A stretch of 64,000 nt of DNA from Nesterenkonia lacusekhoensis (GCF_017876395.1 NZ_JAGINX010000001.1:868001-932000); one strand, 5' to 3'. Counted from the first letter of the stretch, positions 18,156 to 30,195 are shown. The notes: generated by a model not told the origin, from the sequence alone. Program-made: numbers and translations.

Positions 18156-18568
18156 AGGCCTTCCCGCGCGCCACCGGATGGCGCCGCATCCTGATGGCTA
18201 CCACGACGGCGGGCGCTGCCGTCACCGTGGTCGCGGCCGTGCTGGGGGCGGTCGTCAGCTCCGGCGCGGCGGCCGCCGGCGCTGCTTTCGGGGGAGCGAT
18301 CGTACTGGCGCTCACCGGGGCCAGCCTGCTCGTGGTGGACCAGACCGAGCGCCGGGCGCCGCATCTGAGCATGATCATGTTCATGCTGGCCTTCGCCCTG
18401 AAGCTCAGCCTGTTGGCCCTGCTGCTGATGCTCGTACCGGCCCCGGGCTGGATCGAACCCATGTGGACGGTGCTGACCGCCGCCGCCGTCGTGGTGACCG
18501 TCCAAGCGGTGCAGATCGCCACCTTCAGCCGCCTGCGACTCACTGTGACGCCCGATGCCGAGCAGTAG
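18152..18568 (+). CDS. AtpI-like membrane protein of the atp locus
   Basis: A 138-residue protein with four hydrophobic segments (residues about 14-35, 43-62, 73-95 and 102-125). Its size, topology and position directly upstream of atpB match AtpI, proposed to aid c-ring assembly or Mg uptake. Sequence similarity to a named family is too weak for me to be certain. The ATG overlaps the wecA stop (ATGA). A weak hairpin with a T tract at its end may separate it from the atp genes. Confidence 0.65.
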   Translation: MKAFPRATGWRRILMATTTAGAAVTVVAAVLGAVVSSGAAAAGAAFGGAIVLALTGASLLVVDQTERRAPHLSMIMFMLAFALKLSLLALLLMLVPAPGWIEPMWTVLTAAAVVVTVQAVQIATFSRLRLTVTPDAEQ

Positions 18569-18579
18569 TTCGGTTTTTT
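18557..18579 (+). terminator. Weak hairpin with T6 tract before atpB
   Basis: GCCGA (18557-18561) can pair with TCGGT (18570-18574, one G-U pair), and six Ts lie at 18574-18579. T runs are rare in this GC-rich window, so this may be an intrinsic terminator. The stem is short. Confidence 0.35.
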
Positions 18580-18765
18580 CTACGCTACGTAGTAAAGTGT
18601 GGGCGGTGCGGAGACATGCCGTGAGTCACTTTGGTCTTTGGTAAACTTTCCGAGGATCGGACCACAGAGTTCTTTTCACTCGCACTATCTAAGAGACGGA
18701 CTTCCTCCGGCTCGCCGATGCCCGGGGCAGATGCCCGATGACGGACACCGCAGAGAGGACCAGCG
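18580..18765 (+). promoter_or_regulatory. AT-rich atp operon upstream region
   Basis: About 185 bp, visibly richer in A/T than the surroundings, lie before atpB. It holds the palindrome CTACGTAG (18585-18592) and candidate -10 elements TAAAGT (18593-18598) and TAAACT (18642-18647). No -35 is convincing. The atp promoter should lie here. Confidence 0.45.
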
Positions 18766-19575
18766 TTGCAGTCGCTTGCGCACGCAGCCGCCGATGAAGG
18801 TGGCTTCCAGGCCCCTACGATCAGCGAGACCCACCTTCCGGAGATCTTCCCGTGGATGGCTGAATGGGGGACCGGCTTCGGCAAGAACATGCTGATGGCG
18901 CTCCTGGCCGTCTTCGTCATCTCCTGGTTCTTCATGTGGGCCATCCGGAAGCAGGCCCTGGTGCCTTCCCGGACCCAGTACATCGCAGAGTCGGCCTACG
19001 GATTCGTCCGCCACACCCTCGGCCGCGACATCCTCGGCGAGAAGCACTTCAAGCCCTGGATCCCCTTCCTGTTCACCGTCTTCTTCTTCGTCCTGGTGAA
19101 CAACCTCTTCGGCGCGGTCCCCGGCCTGCAGCTGCCGACCTTCTCCCACGCCGGCCCGGCCTACGCCATGGCCCTGATCGTGTGGTTCGCCTGGGTCGTG
19201 CTGGGCTTCAAGCTCCACGGCGGCAAGTTCCTCAAACTCGTGACCGTGCCCTCCGGCGTGCCGAAGTTCCTGCTTCCGCTGCTGGTGCCCATCGAGTTCC
19301 TCTCCAACTTCATCATCCGGCCGCTGACGCACTCCCTGCGTCTGATGGCTGTGATGCTCGCCGGCCACATCATCGTGATGCTCGCCGGTTCCGGTGCCGA
19401 GTTCCTGATCACTCAGCAGGAGGGCCTGGGCAGCACTGGGCTCGGCGTGCTGATCCTGGTCGGCTCCATCCCGCTCTACTTCCTCGAGCTCATCATGATG
19501 GTCCTGCAGGCCTTCGTCTTCGCTCTGCTGACAGCCATCTACATCCAGGGCTCGATCGAAGCAGAAGCCCACTGA
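18766..19575 (+). CDS. atpB: ATP synthase F0 subunit a
   Basis: A 269-residue membrane subunit forming the proton half-channels beside the c-ring. It has five to six transmembrane segments. The conserved helix IRPLTHSLRLMAVMLAGHI near residue 185 carries the essential arginine, and the last helix includes IPLYFLELIMMVLQAFVFALL. It starts with TTG at 18766, eight nt after AGAGAGGA. No ATG is suitably placed. It is the first gene of the complete atpBEFHAGDC operon. Confidence 0.96.
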   Translation: MQSLAHAAADEGGFQAPTISETHLPEIFPWMAEWGTGFGKNMLMALLAVFVISWFFMWAIRKQALVPSRTQYIAESAYGFVRHTLGRDILGEKHFKPWIPFLFTVFFFVLVNNLFGAVPGLQLPTFSHAGPAYAMALIVWFAWVVLGFKLHGGKFLKLVTVPSGVPKFLLPLLVPIEFLSNFIIRPLTHSLRLMAVMLAGHIIVMLAGSGAEFLITQQEGLGSTGLGVLILVGSIPLYFLELIMMVLQAFVFALLTAIYIQGSIEAEAH

Positions 19576-19655
19576 TCCACGTTTCTGTCCGTCCCCCGAC
19601 AACCAGACTGTCCCGGTGAAACGCACCGGGATCGAGACTAGAAAGAGAGAATCAC

Positions 19656-19859
19656 ATGGAAGGCACCCTGAACATGCTCGGTATGGGCATCGCCGGCCTC
19701 GGCGCTGCCATCGCCATCGGTATGATCTTCGCGGCCTACATCAACGGTGTGGCCCGTCAGCCGGAGGCCCAGCGTGTCCTCCAGCCCATCGCCATCCTCG
19801 GCTTCGCACTTGCTGAAGCGGTCTTCGTTCTGGCGATCGTCTTCGCCTTCGTGCTCTGA
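19656..19859 (+). CDS. atpE: ATP synthase F0 subunit c
   Basis: A 67-residue two-helix proteolipid that forms the rotor ring. A Gly/Ala-rich first helix (residues 5-28) is followed by the polar RQPE loop at residues 34-37 and a second helix with the ion-carrying Glu54 (FALAEAVF). The residues around Glu54 are hydrophobic, which fits a proton rather than sodium ring. AGAAAGAGAG precedes the ATG. It lies 80 nt after atpB. Confidence 0.97.
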   Translation: MEGTLNMLGMGIAGLGAAIAIGMIFAAYINGVARQPEAQRVLQPIAILGFALAEAVFVLAIVFAFVL

Positions 19860-19939
19860 CACAGATCGTCACTGTGTGAGGGGGATCCGGCATCCCCGGA
19901 CCCTCTGAGACCGTCAGACTAGTGAAAATGGGTGAACAC

Positions 19940-20491
19940 ATGATCAGCGCAACTCTGATCCAGGCAGCCGAAGGCGACGCCAACCCGCTGGTTCCCAACC
20001 TCTGGGAAGCACTGGTTGCCCTCATCGGCTTCGCCGTGCTGTTCTTCGTCGTCATCAAGTGGATCTGGCCGGCCTTCGAGAAGGCCTACCAGAACCGCGT
20101 CGAGGCGATCGAGGGCGGGCTCGAACAGGCTGAGGAGGCCAAGGCTGAGGCTGAGGCCCTGAAGGCTGAGTACGAGCAGAACCTGGCCGACGCCCGCGCC
20201 GAGGCCAGCCGCATGCGCGAAGAGGCACGTGCCGAAGGCGCCCAGATCGTCGCCGAGCACAAGGAGAAGGCCGCCGCAGAGGCGGCCCGCATCACCGAGC
20301 AGGCTCAGCAGCAGATCGCTGCCGAGCGTTCGGCCGCTGCCGCATCTCTGCGTGCCGACGTCGGTTCCCTGGCAACTCAGCTGGCCAGCCGCATCGTCGG
20401 TGAGGCGCTCGAGGATGACGCCCGCTCCCAGCGAGTGGTCGACCGCTTCCTCGAGGACCTCGACGCCGAACAGGCAGGAGCAGCTCAGTAA
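19940..20491 (+). CDS. atpF: ATP synthase F0 subunit b
   Basis: A 183-residue peripheral-stalk subunit. A single transmembrane helix (about residues 20-42, VALIGFAVLFFVVIKWIW) leads into a long Ala/Glu-rich coiled coil to residue 165. I chose the ATG at 19940 because it gives the same N-terminal length as relatives I recall. The ATG at 19928 and GTG at 19922 are in frame and possible. It overlaps atpH by one nucleotide (TAATG). Confidence 0.93.
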   Translation: MISATLIQAAEGDANPLVPNLWEALVALIGFAVLFFVVIKWIWPAFEKAYQNRVEAIEGGLEQAEEAKAEAEALKAEYEQNLADARAEASRMREEARAEGAQIVAEHKEKAAAEAARITEQAQQQIAAERSAAAASLRADVGSLATQLASRIVGEALEDDARSQRVVDRFLEDLDAEQAGAAQ

Positions 20492-21300
20492 TGGCATCGG
20501 CGACCAGCGAATCCCTCGCAGCGGCGCAGAAGGAGCTGGAGAGCACCTTCGTCCACGCCGATCTGGCCGTGGCGGACGAACTCTTCAGTGCCCTCGATGT
20601 GCTGGACGGCTCGGCAGCTCTGCGGCGCAGCTTCACCGACCCCTCCCGCGAGCCGCAGGCTCGCACGGGTCTGCTGCGGAACCTCTTCGGCGCCAAGCTG
20701 AAGAGCACCACCAACAGCATCCTGGAGGCCTTGGTCTCCAAGCGGTGGAGCCGTGAGCGTGACCTCAGCGATGCCGTGGAGACCCTGGCTGTCTCCGTGG
20801 TGTCCGCGCAGGCTGAACGCAGCGGACTCCAGGGTCTGGAACAGCTGGAGTCGGCACTGCTGGGCTTCCGGCGCACTGTGGCCGGATCCCACGAGGTCCA
20901 GCGTGCTCTGACCGAGCCCCAGGCGGGCGCCGAGGCCAAGCAGAAGCTGGCCGCCAAGCTCTCACCGCAGGCTTCTGCGGAGGCGCGGCTGCTCATCGAT
21001 CGGGCGGTGACCGCTCCGCGCGGTCTGCGCCCGGAGGCTCTGGTGGAGCGCTTCGCCGAACAGGTCGCCGCCCGCCAGCAGCGGTGGATCGCGCAGGTCA
21101 CTGTGGCCAAGGATCTCGATCAGGCCTACCGTGAGCGGCTCAGCACGAGCCTGAACCGCTACTTCGGCCGGGAGCTGAAGCTCGACGTCGTCGTCGACCC
21201 TCAGGTGGTCGGCGGCATCCGTGTGCAGGTGGGTGACGAGGTCGTGGACAACACTGCTGCGGCCAAGCTGAACGACCTGAGCCGGAAACTGGCTAGTTAA
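20491..21300 (+). CDS. atpH: ATP synthase F1 subunit delta
   Basis: A 269-residue OSCP/delta subunit that ties the b stalk to the top of the alpha3beta3 head. It is longer than the approximately 180 residues of E. coli delta, as usual in this family of actinobacteria. The C-terminal [26 protein letters not shown] block is the conserved delta signature. It is coupled to atpF by a one-base overlap. Confidence 0.94.
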   Translation: MASATSESLAAAQKELESTFVHADLAVADELFSALDVLDGSAALRRSFTDPSREPQARTGLLRNLFGAKLKSTTNSILEALVSKRWSRERDLSDAVETLAVSVVSAQAERSGLQGLEQLESALLGFRRTVAGSHEVQRALTEPQAGAEAKQKLAAKLSPQASAEARLLIDRAVTAPRGLRPEALVERFAEQVAARQQRWIAQVTVAKDLDQAYRERLSTSLNRYFGRELKLDVVVDPQVVGGIRVQVGDEVVDNTAAAKLNDLSRKLAS

Positions 21301-21356
21301 TTTTGAACCACTCGGCCGCTCGCTGCGGCCATGATAGAGGAGAGCAGGGACTGCAG

Positions 21357-22979
21357 ATGGCCGACTTGACCATCAACGCCGACGACGTCCGCAATGCTTT
21401 GAACGAGTTCGCCGCGTCCTACGACCCGGGAAGCGCTGAGCGCACCGAGGTGGGACGCGTGATCTCCGCGGCCGACGGCATCGCACGTGTCGAGGGACTT
21501 CCCTCGACCATGGCCAACGAACTTCTTCGTTTCGAGGACGGAACTCTGGGCATGGCCCAGAACCTGGACACCCGAGAGATCGGTGTGGTCGTCCTGGGTG
21601 AGTTCTCCGGCATCGAAGAGGGCCAGGAGGTCACCCGCACCGGAGAGGTCCTCTCTGTGCCCGTGGGCGACAACTTCCTGGGCCGCGTCGTGGACCCGCT
21701 GGGCAACCCGATCGACGATCTGGGCGCCATCGAGCCCGAGGGCCGCCGTGCCCTGGAGCTGCAGGCACCCACGGTGACCCAGCGCCAGTCGGTGGGCGAG
21801 CCCCTGCAGACCGGTATCAAGGCCATCGACGCGATGATCCCTGTGGGCCGCGGCCAGCGCCAGCTGATCATCGGTGACCGCCAGACCGGTAAGACCGCGA
21901 TCGCGATCGACACCATCCTCAACCAGAAGGCGAACTGGGAGTCCGGCGATGTCGACAAGCAGGTGCGCTGCATCTACGTCGCCGTCGGCCAGAAGGCCTC
22001 CACCATCGCCGGTGTGCGTCAGACCCTGGAAGAGCAGGGCGCCCTGGACTACACCACCATCGTGGCGGCTCCGGCCTCCGACCCGGCCGGCACCAAGTAC
22101 CTGGCGCCGTTCACCGGTTCGGCCATCGGCCAGCACTGGATGTACGGCGGCAAGCACGTCCTGATCATCTTCGATGACCTCTCCAAGCAGGCTGAGGCCT
22201 ACCGCGCCGTGTCGCTGCTGCTGCGCCGTCCGCCGGGACGCGAAGCGTTCCCCGGCGACGTGTTCTACCTCCACTCTCGTCTGCTGGAGCGCTGCGCGAA
22301 GCTCTCCGACGAGATGGGCGGCGGCTCGATGACCGGCCTGCCGCTGGTCGAGACCAAGGCCAACGACGTCTCGGCCTTCATCCCGACCAACGTCATCTCC
22401 ATCACCGACGGCCAGATCTTCCTGCAGTCGGACCTCTTCAACGCCAACCAGCGTCCCGCCGTGGACGTGGGCATCTCGGTGTCCCGCGTCGGCGGTGCCG
22501 CTCAGACCAAGGCGCTGAAGAAGGTCTCCGGCACGTTGAAGCTGGACCTCGCCCAGTACCGGGACATGCAGGCCTTCGCCATGTTCGCCTCGGATCTGGA
22601 CCCGGCCACGCGCCGGCAGCTGGTCCGCGGTGAGCGTCAGACCGAGCTTCTCAAGCAGGGCCAGTACCAGCCCTACCCGGTCGAGGAGCAGGTCGTCTCC
22701 ATCTGGGCCGGCGGTGAGGGCCACCTCGATGAGGTCGAGACCGCAGACGTGAAGCGCTTCGAGGCTGAGTGGATCGACCACCTGCGCCGGAAGACCGACG
22801 TGCTGACCAACATCGCCTCCACCGGCAAGCTCTCCGATGACACGCTCAGCACGCTGAACGAGGCCATCGTCGAGTTCAAGCGGAACTTCCAGGCTGAGGG
22901 CGTCGAGTCGCTGGTCGGCAACGAGCAGGCCGAGGCGCTGTCCGCCGAGGACATCAGTCAGGAGGAGATCGGCCGCTGA
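21357..22979 (+). CDS. atpA: ATP synthase F1 subunit alpha
   Basis: A 540-residue non-catalytic nucleotide-binding subunit of the F1 head. A beta-barrel domain (residues 25-95) precedes the nucleotide-binding domain, with P-loop GDRQTGKTA near residue 171 and the [17 protein letters not shown] signature near residue 370. The ATG at 21357 follows CAGGGA. The longer open frame from 21303 has no ribosome-binding site and a non-conserved extension. Confidence 0.98.
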   Translation: MADLTINADDVRNALNEFAASYDPGSAERTEVGRVISAADGIARVEGLPSTMANELLRFEDGTLGMAQNLDTREIGVVVLGEFSGIEEGQEVTRTGEVLSVPVGDNFLGRVVDPLGNPIDDLGAIEPEGRRALELQAPTVTQRQSVGEPLQTGIKAIDAMIPVGRGQRQLIIGDRQTGKTAIAIDTILNQKANWESGDVDKQVRCIYVAVGQKASTIAGVRQTLEEQGALDYTTIVAAPASDPAGTKYLAPFTGSAIGQHWMYGGKHVLIIFDDLSKQAEAYRAVSLLLRRPPGREAFPGDVFYLHSRLLERCAKLSDEMGGGSMTGLPLVETKANDVSAFIPTNVISITDGQIFLQSDLFNANQRPAVDVGISVSRVGGAAQTKALKKVSGTLKLDLAQYRDMQAFAMFASDLDPATRRQLVRGERQTELLKQGQYQPYPVEEQVVSIWAGGEGHLDEVETADVKRFEAEWIDHLRRKTDVLTNIASTGKLSDDTLSTLNEAIVEFKRNFQAEGVESLVGNEQAEALSAEDISQEEIGR

Positions 22980-23029
22980 CGGCCTTTCTCCCCCTCTGAT
23001 AAGCCTCCGGCCCAACAGGAAGGACAAGC

Positions 23030-25413
<2,384 letters not shown>

Positions 25414-25419
25414 TCGATC

Positions 25420-25686
25420 ATGGCTGAACTCGACGTCGAAGTCGTCGCGAGCGACCATGCCGTCTGGTCCGGGGCTGCCAAGGCCGTGCGCGGCCGCACC
25501 ATCGAGGGTGACATGGGCATCCTGCCCGGGCACACCCCGGTGCTCTCGCTGCTCTCCGAGGGTGAGCTCGTGATCGAGCCCGTCCAGGGAGCGCCGGTGA
25601 AGGCTCAAGTCAACGGTGGGTTCTTCTCGGTCGACTCCGACCGGGTCACCATCGTCGCCGACGACGCCCAGCTCAGCGAGGCCTGA
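25420..25686 (+). CDS. atpC: ATP synthase F1 subunit epsilon (short form)
   Basis: An 88-residue protein with only the beta-sandwich domain of epsilon. [29 protein letters not shown] is the family core. The C-terminal two-helix domain that inhibits ATP hydrolysis in E. coli and Bacillus enzymes is missing, because the frame stops at DDAQLSEA. Short epsilons occur in Micrococcaceae. If so, inhibition of hydrolysis must work another way. It is the last gene of the atp operon, followed by a strong hairpin. Confidence 0.95.
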   Translation: MAELDVEVVASDHAVWSGAAKAVRGRTIEGDMGILPGHTPVLSLLSEGELVIEPVQGAPVKAQVNGGFFSVDSDRVTIVADDAQLSEA

Positions 25687-25712
25687 GCGGGACTCTCACT
25701 TCACACGCGCCG

Positions 25713-25748
25713 AGCCCCGCATCCCTCCTCACAGAGGGATGCGGGGCT
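25713..25748 (+). terminator. atp operon terminator
   Basis: A perfect 15-bp inverted repeat (25713-25727 with 25734-25748, loop CTCACA) lies 27 nt after the atpC stop. Its 3' arm and flank match the tig terminator at 61260-61293. Confidence 0.85.
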
Positions 25749-25772
25749 TCGTGCTTCCCAGCGCGGGTCCGA

Positions 25773-25778
25773 TAGGAT
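25773..25778 (+). promoter_or_regulatory. -10 element TAGGAT of a likely leaderless nucS transcript
   Basis: TAGGAT lies 8 nt before the nucS GTG and 25 nt after the atp terminator. No Shine-Dalgarno separates it from the start. Confidence 0.5.
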
Positions 25779-25786
25779 CGTGGACT

Positions 25787-26479
25787 GTGCGACTGGTGAT
25801 TGCGACATGCTCGGTGAACTACTCGGGACGGCTGAACGCCCAGCTTCCGATGGCCAAACGTCTCCTCATGGTCAAGGCCGACGGAGGCGTCCTCATCCAT
25901 TCCGACGGCGGCTCCTATAAGCCGCTGAACTGGATGTCCCCGCCTGCCCGGATGAAGGTCTCCGAGCCTGATGAGCAGCAGAGCGAAGCTGGTATCACCG
26001 AGGTGTGGACTGTGAGCGCAGAGAAGTCAGATGACACTCTGCGCATCCTCATCGCTGAGGTGGAGCACGATTCCTCCCATGAGTTGGGCGTCGACCCGGG
26101 ACTGATCAAGGACGGCGTGGAATCGGATCTGCAGCGCCTGTTGGCCGAACAGATCGAACGCCTGGGGGACGGGCACAGTCTCATCCGTCGGGAGCACCCC
26201 ACCCCCATCGGCCCGGTGGACATCCTGGCCAAGGGGCCCTCCGGGCACGTCGCCGTGGAGCTCAAGCGCCGTGGAGACATCGACGGCGTCGAACAGCTCA
26301 CCCGCTATCTCGACCTGCTCAACCGTGATCCGCTGCTGGCTCCGGTGGAGGGTATCTTCGCCGCCCAGCAGATCAAGCCTCAGGCGCGCACGCTGGCGGA
26401 GGACCGAGGGATCCGTTGCGTGGTCCTGGACTATGACGAGATGCGCGGCGTGGACGACGCCGAGAGCCGACTCTTCTGA
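25787..26479 (+). CDS. nucS: Mismatch-specific endonuclease NucS/EndoMS
   Basis: A 230-residue homodimeric nuclease that cuts both strands at mismatched bases and replaces MutSL repair in most actinobacteria. The N-terminal [19 protein letters not shown]-binding domain precedes a RecB-like nuclease domain with PVDILAK and [13 protein letters not shown] near residues 145-170, which hold the Asp and Glu-x-Lys catalytic residues, and QLTRYLDLL. The C-terminal SRLF resembles the tail reported to bind the beta clamp. GTG at 25787 was chosen by homology. The gene lies next to the atp operon, as in relatives. Confidence 0.95.
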   Translation: MRLVIATCSVNYSGRLNAQLPMAKRLLMVKADGGVLIHSDGGSYKPLNWMSPPARMKVSEPDEQQSEAGITEVWTVSAEKSDDTLRILIAEVEHDSSHELGVDPGLIKDGVESDLQRLLAEQIERLGDGHSLIRREHPTPIGPVDILAKGPSGHVAVELKRRGDIDGVEQLTRYLDLLNRDPLLAPVEGIFAAQQIKPQARTLAEDRGIRCVVLDYDEMRGVDDAESRLF

Positions 26480-26488
26480 GCTGCCTCT

Positions 26489-26788
26489 ATGGGAAAGGGG
26501 CGGCGTGGAAGCAGCAAATGGCAGCGGGAGCATCGTCCGCTGTCCGCAGGGACCTTCGCACCGGGCGGCATCTCCGCAGGCACAGTGAAACGCCGGGGAC
26601 GTGAGTACCACGTCCGCTGGATCTCAGCTGCCGCGGCGCAGAAGAGCTATACCTGTCCGGGCTGTCACCTCGAGATCCCGCCGGCTGTGCCCCATGTGGT
26701 GGTCTGGCCGGCCGACTCGCTCTTCGGGGACGAATACGCCGCGGGGGAACGGCGTCACTGGCACAGGCACTGTTGGAAGATCGCCTGA
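26489..26788 (+). CDS. Small zinc-ribbon-like protein downstream of nucS
   Basis: A 99-residue basic protein. CPGCHLEIPPAVPHVVVW near residue 56 and the C-terminal HWHRHCWKI supply Cys2 and His/Cys pairs that could bind one zinc ion. The N-terminal 35 residues are Arg/Gly/Ser-rich and could touch nucleic acid. It starts 9 nt after nucS, and similar small proteins follow nucS in other actinobacteria, often annotated ATP/GTP-binding without visible support. Here no P-loop is present. Function unknown. Confidence 0.7.
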   Translation: MGKGRRGSSKWQREHRPLSAGTFAPGGISAGTVKRRGREYHVRWISAAAAQKSYTCPGCHLEIPPAVPHVVVWPADSLFGDEYAAGERRHWHRHCWKIA

Positions 26789-26805
26789 GCTGAGCTGAGC
26801 TGAGG
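26786..26805. repeat. TGAGC tandem repeat between convergent genes
   Basis: Four 5-bp units (three TGAGC and one TGAGG) begin at the stop codon of the zinc-ribbon gene, in the 38-bp gap before the convergent permease gene. Confidence 0.7.
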
Positions 26806-26826
26806 TGGGTTCGGCTGGGCGGCCGC

Positions 26827-27897
26827 TCAGCGGCTCTCCTGTCGGAGGATCACGACTTCACGCAGCAGCAGCATCAGTGCGGCCGCCGTCGGGATGGCCA
26901 TCAGGGCACCGAGCACGCCCAGCAGTGAGCCTCCGGCGATCACTGAGATGACCGCCACCGCGGCGGGGATCTTCACCGCGCGGGACATGATGCGCGGAGC
27001 GACGAAGTAGGCCTCCACCTGCAGGTAGATGAAGTAGATCAGTCCGAAGGTCAGCGCAGTCTGCCAGTCCACCGTCAGGGCGAAGAGGGTGACGATCGTA
27101 CCGCCGGTGACCGGTCCCACCAGAGGGATGAATGCCAGGATCCCGGCCAGTACCGCGAAGAGGGCGCCGAAGGGGACGCCTGCGATGCTGATCGCGATGT
27201 AGGCGACGATCCCGTTGATCAGCGCCACACAGGCCTGCCCGATGACGTAGTAGCCCACCCCGTGGAGGATGCGGTCGCCCAGCTGGCGGACCCGGCGACG
27301 TCGGGAGCGTGGGGTCAGGCTGTAGGCCCATGACTTCATCGCGGGCAGGGAGGCCAGGAAGTAGAGCGCCAGCACGGCGACCACCAGCATGCCGAAGCCG
27401 GTGGTCACGATGGCGGTCCCGACGCCGAAGAGTCCGCCGAGGGCGCTGGTGATGTTGCTGGGTTCGTCGGTGAAGCGGTTGACCTCCGAGAGCACCATCT
27501 CTTGGACTTCGAAGTCGTCGTCCAGCCGCTGGAACCACTCGGAGTGGGCGATGCCGTCGATCAGGCCGGGCAGAGAGGTGATGAACCGGGTCATCTGGTG
27601 CGTCACCGTCGGGGCCACGGCGGCGATGAAGGTCCCGATCGCGCCCACGAAGACCAGCATGGTCGCCAGCACCCCGAGGGGCCGGGGGAGTCCGGCCTTC
27701 TCCAGAGCACGGACCACCGGGTCCAGTCCCAGAGCGATGAACAGGGCGGCGCCGATCCAGACCAGCAGCTGCGTGTTCGCCTGGGCGACGAAGAAGATCA
27801 GCAGCGCCAACCCGGCGCCCACAGTGAACATGAAGCCGCTGTAGACCGGCCGCGCGGCGTGGACCGGCTGCAGCGCACGTCCCTGCTCTTCAGTCAC
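26827..27897 (-). CDS. AI-2E-family (UPF0118/PerM) transporter
   Basis: A 356-residue membrane protein of the PerM/AI-2E exporter superfamily, which includes TqsA and Na/H antiporter-like members. It has about eight hydrophobic helices. A long soluble segment at about residues 115-165 follows the third helix, and the C-terminal core has IPLVGPVTGGTIVTLFAL and YLQVEAYFVAPRIMSRAVKIPA, both hallmarks of the family. The GTG start has AGGAGG 8 nt upstream. It stands alone, convergent with the nucS pair and divergent from the acidic membrane protein. Substrate unknown. Confidence 0.88.
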   Translation of the reverse strand: MTEEQGRALQPVHAARPVYSGFMFTVGAGLALLIFFVAQANTQLLVWIGAALFIALGLDPVVRALEKAGLPRPLGVLATMLVFVGAIGTFIAAVAPTVTHQMTRFITSLPGLIDGIAHSEWFQRLDDDFEVQEMVLSEVNRFTDEPSNITSALGGLFGVGTAIVTTGFGMLVVAVLALYFLASLPAMKSWAYSLTPRSRRRRVRQLGDRILHGVGYYVIGQACVALINGIVAYIAISIAGVPFGALFAVLAGILAFIPLVGPVTGGTIVTLFALTVDWQTALTFGLIYFIYLQVEAYFVAPRIMSRAVKIPAAVAVISVIAGGSLLGVLGALMAIPTAAALMLLLREVVILRQESR

Positions 27898-27913
27898 GGG
27901 CGGACCCTCCTGA

Positions 27914-27943
27914 TTGTAATCGTATTGTTACCTACGTTATCCT
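27914..27943 (+). promoter_or_regulatory. Candidate promoter of the acidic membrane protein gene
   Basis: TTGTAA (27914-27919) and TATCCT (27938-27943) are 18 bp apart in an AT-rich patch between two divergent genes. The predicted start near 27950 leaves a leader of about 45 nt. Confidence 0.45.
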
Positions 27944-27996
27944 AGAACGCTGGAACAGCCCACTGTCTTTCACCATCCCATAAGGACTGTCGTCTC

Positions 27997-30168
27997 GTGC
28001 GTTTTATCTCACCCATCATCGCCTTCGTCCTCGGCCTGGCCGCGCTCGGCACCGGGATCGGTCAGCTGACCGCCTGGGCTCCCGAGACCACCACCGTCGT
28101 CGAAAGCGACGCGGCAGAGGGCGAGGCCCCGCTGACGGTCATCACCGAGGACGTGGTGGATCCCGGCTCGGGCCGGGAGACCTTCACGATCGAGGCGGAC
28201 GGTGAATACACCGTGGCCTTGGCTCGTCTGCACGATATCGAGTCCTGGGTCGATGACGCCGCCCATCTCCGTGTCGACGGCGTCGTCGAGGACGGCGAGG
28301 GCGGCGGCAGCTGGGACGTCGAGTTCGTCGACGGTGAGTCCGAGGTCCCGAATCCCGCGGACTCGGATATGTGGGTGGCGGCCGAGACTACTGAAGGAGC
28401 TCTGGACTACCAGTGGGCCGCACCGGACGAGTCCGGCGAGTGGGCGCTGATGCTCTTCCGCGACGGCAGTGAGCCAGCACCGGCTCAGTTCAGCACGGAG
28501 ATCACCCAGGAGGAGGACACTGCGATGCCGGTGATCCTCATCGTGCTGGGCGCCTTGGCCATCCTGGTGGCCATCGTGCTGTTCTACCGTGCTCTGGCCC
28601 TCGGCCGCGCTGAGCGGGCAGGGCGGTCGAGGATCGCGGAGTCGGATCAGACCGCCGATTCGGAACAGACGGCCGCGGCCGGTTCTGTGGCTGCCGGTTC
28701 TGGTGTTGCCGGGGACGAGTCTGCCGCCCCGGAGGGGGAGGCGGCGCAGCAGTCGACCGCGTCGGTCGATCCCGCGGCCGAGTCTGCCGAGGACGCACCG
28801 GAGACTGAGGTCGAATCTGATGAGGCCGAGGAGGAGGTCGGCGACGGTGTCGGAGGCCAGGCCCATGTGGATGACCAGGCTCAGTCGGATGAGGGCGCAG
28901 GCTCCGTCGGGCAGCCCGACGAGCCCACAGAGGATGAGACCACTGAGGATGAGCCCGCAGAGGACGAGACCACGGTGATCCCTGCGGCGGCTCAGGAGGA
29001 CGACGTGACCGGCGATGCGGACGAGTCAGGTGGTGACGAAGTGACCGGTGAGGACGAAGCGCCCGGTGAGGATGAGGGCGATCAGCGCGGAGGCTGGAAG
29101 CGCTCTTCTGTGGCCACTGTCGCGGCGGTGGCCATCGCACTGAGCCCCTCCCTGATGACGGCGCAGCAGGAGGAGGATCAGCCCCAACAGCAGGAGGGCG
29201 AGGACGACGCAGATGAGTCGGACGGTGAGACCCCTGAGGCTGATGAGGAGATCTCTGAGGAGGACGGGACCCCTGGCGAGGCTCCCGAGACCCAGGACTA
29301 CTCCGTGCTGGTCGACAGTCAGTTGGAGAGCATCGTGGAGGACATCGCCGAGGTCGTCGCTGAAGGCGATGAGGCAGGTGACGCCGAGCTGCTCGAGGAC
29401 CGGGTGGGCGGCAACGCCCTGGACGTCCGGGAGCTGTCCTACCGCAACAGCGAGATCAGCGACAACGCCGAGCCCGAGCCCATCGGCACCGAGATCCTCT
29501 CGGCGGCGGTGACCTCGGAGCAGGGCTTCCCCCGCCAGGCCCTGGTCATCACCCAGCACGAGGACGCCGAACTGCCGCAGGTGCTCATGCTGGAGCAGGA
29601 GTCTGCACGGGAGAACTACAAGCTGACCCAGGCCGTCACCATGGACCCCTCGGCCGAGTTCCCGGGCCTGTCCGCTGAGGACGGTGGCGTGGGCGCCGTC
29701 AGCCCCTCCTCGGAGACCGCACGTTTCCCGGCAGATCTTGCCATGGAGCGCACCGCGGTCTTCCTGAACAACGCCGACTACTACTTCGGCATGCACGTGA
29801 GGGAGAGCGCCTACATCGAAGACCTGCAGAGCTACCAGCAGGAGGTCCGCGACTCCGCACCGGATGTGACGGTCTCCTACACCCGTCCGCTGAACGACGC
29901 CGCGGCGCTGCGGCTTCCGGACGGCTCAGTGTTGGCCGTGGGCAGCTTCGACGCCACGGAGCAGCTGCGGCCCGATGAGCCCGGGGCAGCCATCAACTTC
30001 GGTGAGGAAGGCCTGCTCAATGAGCTGGCCGGGACCAGCTCCACCACCGCTGACACCGACATCCTCAGCCGTGAGTCCCTGATCCTGCACATCCCCGCAG
30101 AGGAGGACGAGCAGATCACGGTCCTGGGTGTCGACTATATTGTCAGTGACGTGAACATCCACGAGTGA
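27997..30168 (+). CDS. Large acidic membrane protein of unknown function
   Basis: A 723-residue protein with an uncleaved signal-like first helix (residues 4-26), an extracytoplasmic beta-rich domain (about 30-170), a second helix near 177-200 and a third short hydrophobic stretch near 371-388. Between the last two lie about 170 residues dominated by Glu, Asp, Ala and Gly, surely disordered. The C-terminal 300 residues look folded and include SYRNSEISDNAEPEPIGTEI. Micrococcaceae carry related proteins of this architecture beside ybbN-like genes. The GTG start follows AGGAC. No enzymatic motif is visible. It may be an envelope scaffold or sensor. Confidence 0.75.
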   Translation: MRFISPIIAFVLGLAALGTGIGQLTAWAPETTTVVESDAAEGEAPLTVITEDVVDPGSGRETFTIEADGEYTVALARLHDIESWVDDAAHLRVDGVVEDGEGGGSWDVEFVDGESEVPNPADSDMWVAAETTEGALDYQWAAPDESGEWALMLFRDGSEPAPAQFSTEITQEEDTAMPVILIVLGALAILVAIVLFYRALALGRAERAGRSRIAESDQTADSEQTAAAGSVAAGSGVAGDESAAPEGEAAQQSTASVDPAAESAEDAPETEVESDEAEEEVGDGVGGQAHVDDQAQSDEGAGSVGQPDEPTEDETTEDEPAEDETTVIPAAAQEDDVTGDADESGGDEVTGEDEAPGEDEGDQRGGWKRSSVATVAAVAIALSPSLMTAQQEEDQPQQQEGEDDADESDGETPEADEEISEEDGTPGEAPETQDYSVLVDSQLESIVEDIAEVVAEGDEAGDAELLEDRVGGNALDVRELSYRNSEISDNAEPEPIGTEILSAAVTSEQGFPRQALVITQHEDAELPQVLMLEQESARENYKLTQAVTMDPSAEFPGLSAEDGGVGAVSPSSETARFPADLAMERTAVFLNNADYYFGMHVRESAYIEDLQSYQQEVRDSAPDVTVSYTRPLNDAAALRLPDGSVLAVGSFDATEQLRPDEPGAAINFGEEGLLNELAGTSSTTADTDILSRESLILHIPAEEDEQITVLGVDYIVSDVNIHE

Positions 30169-30195
30169 TACCCACCCGATCCTGAGAGGTGTCAA

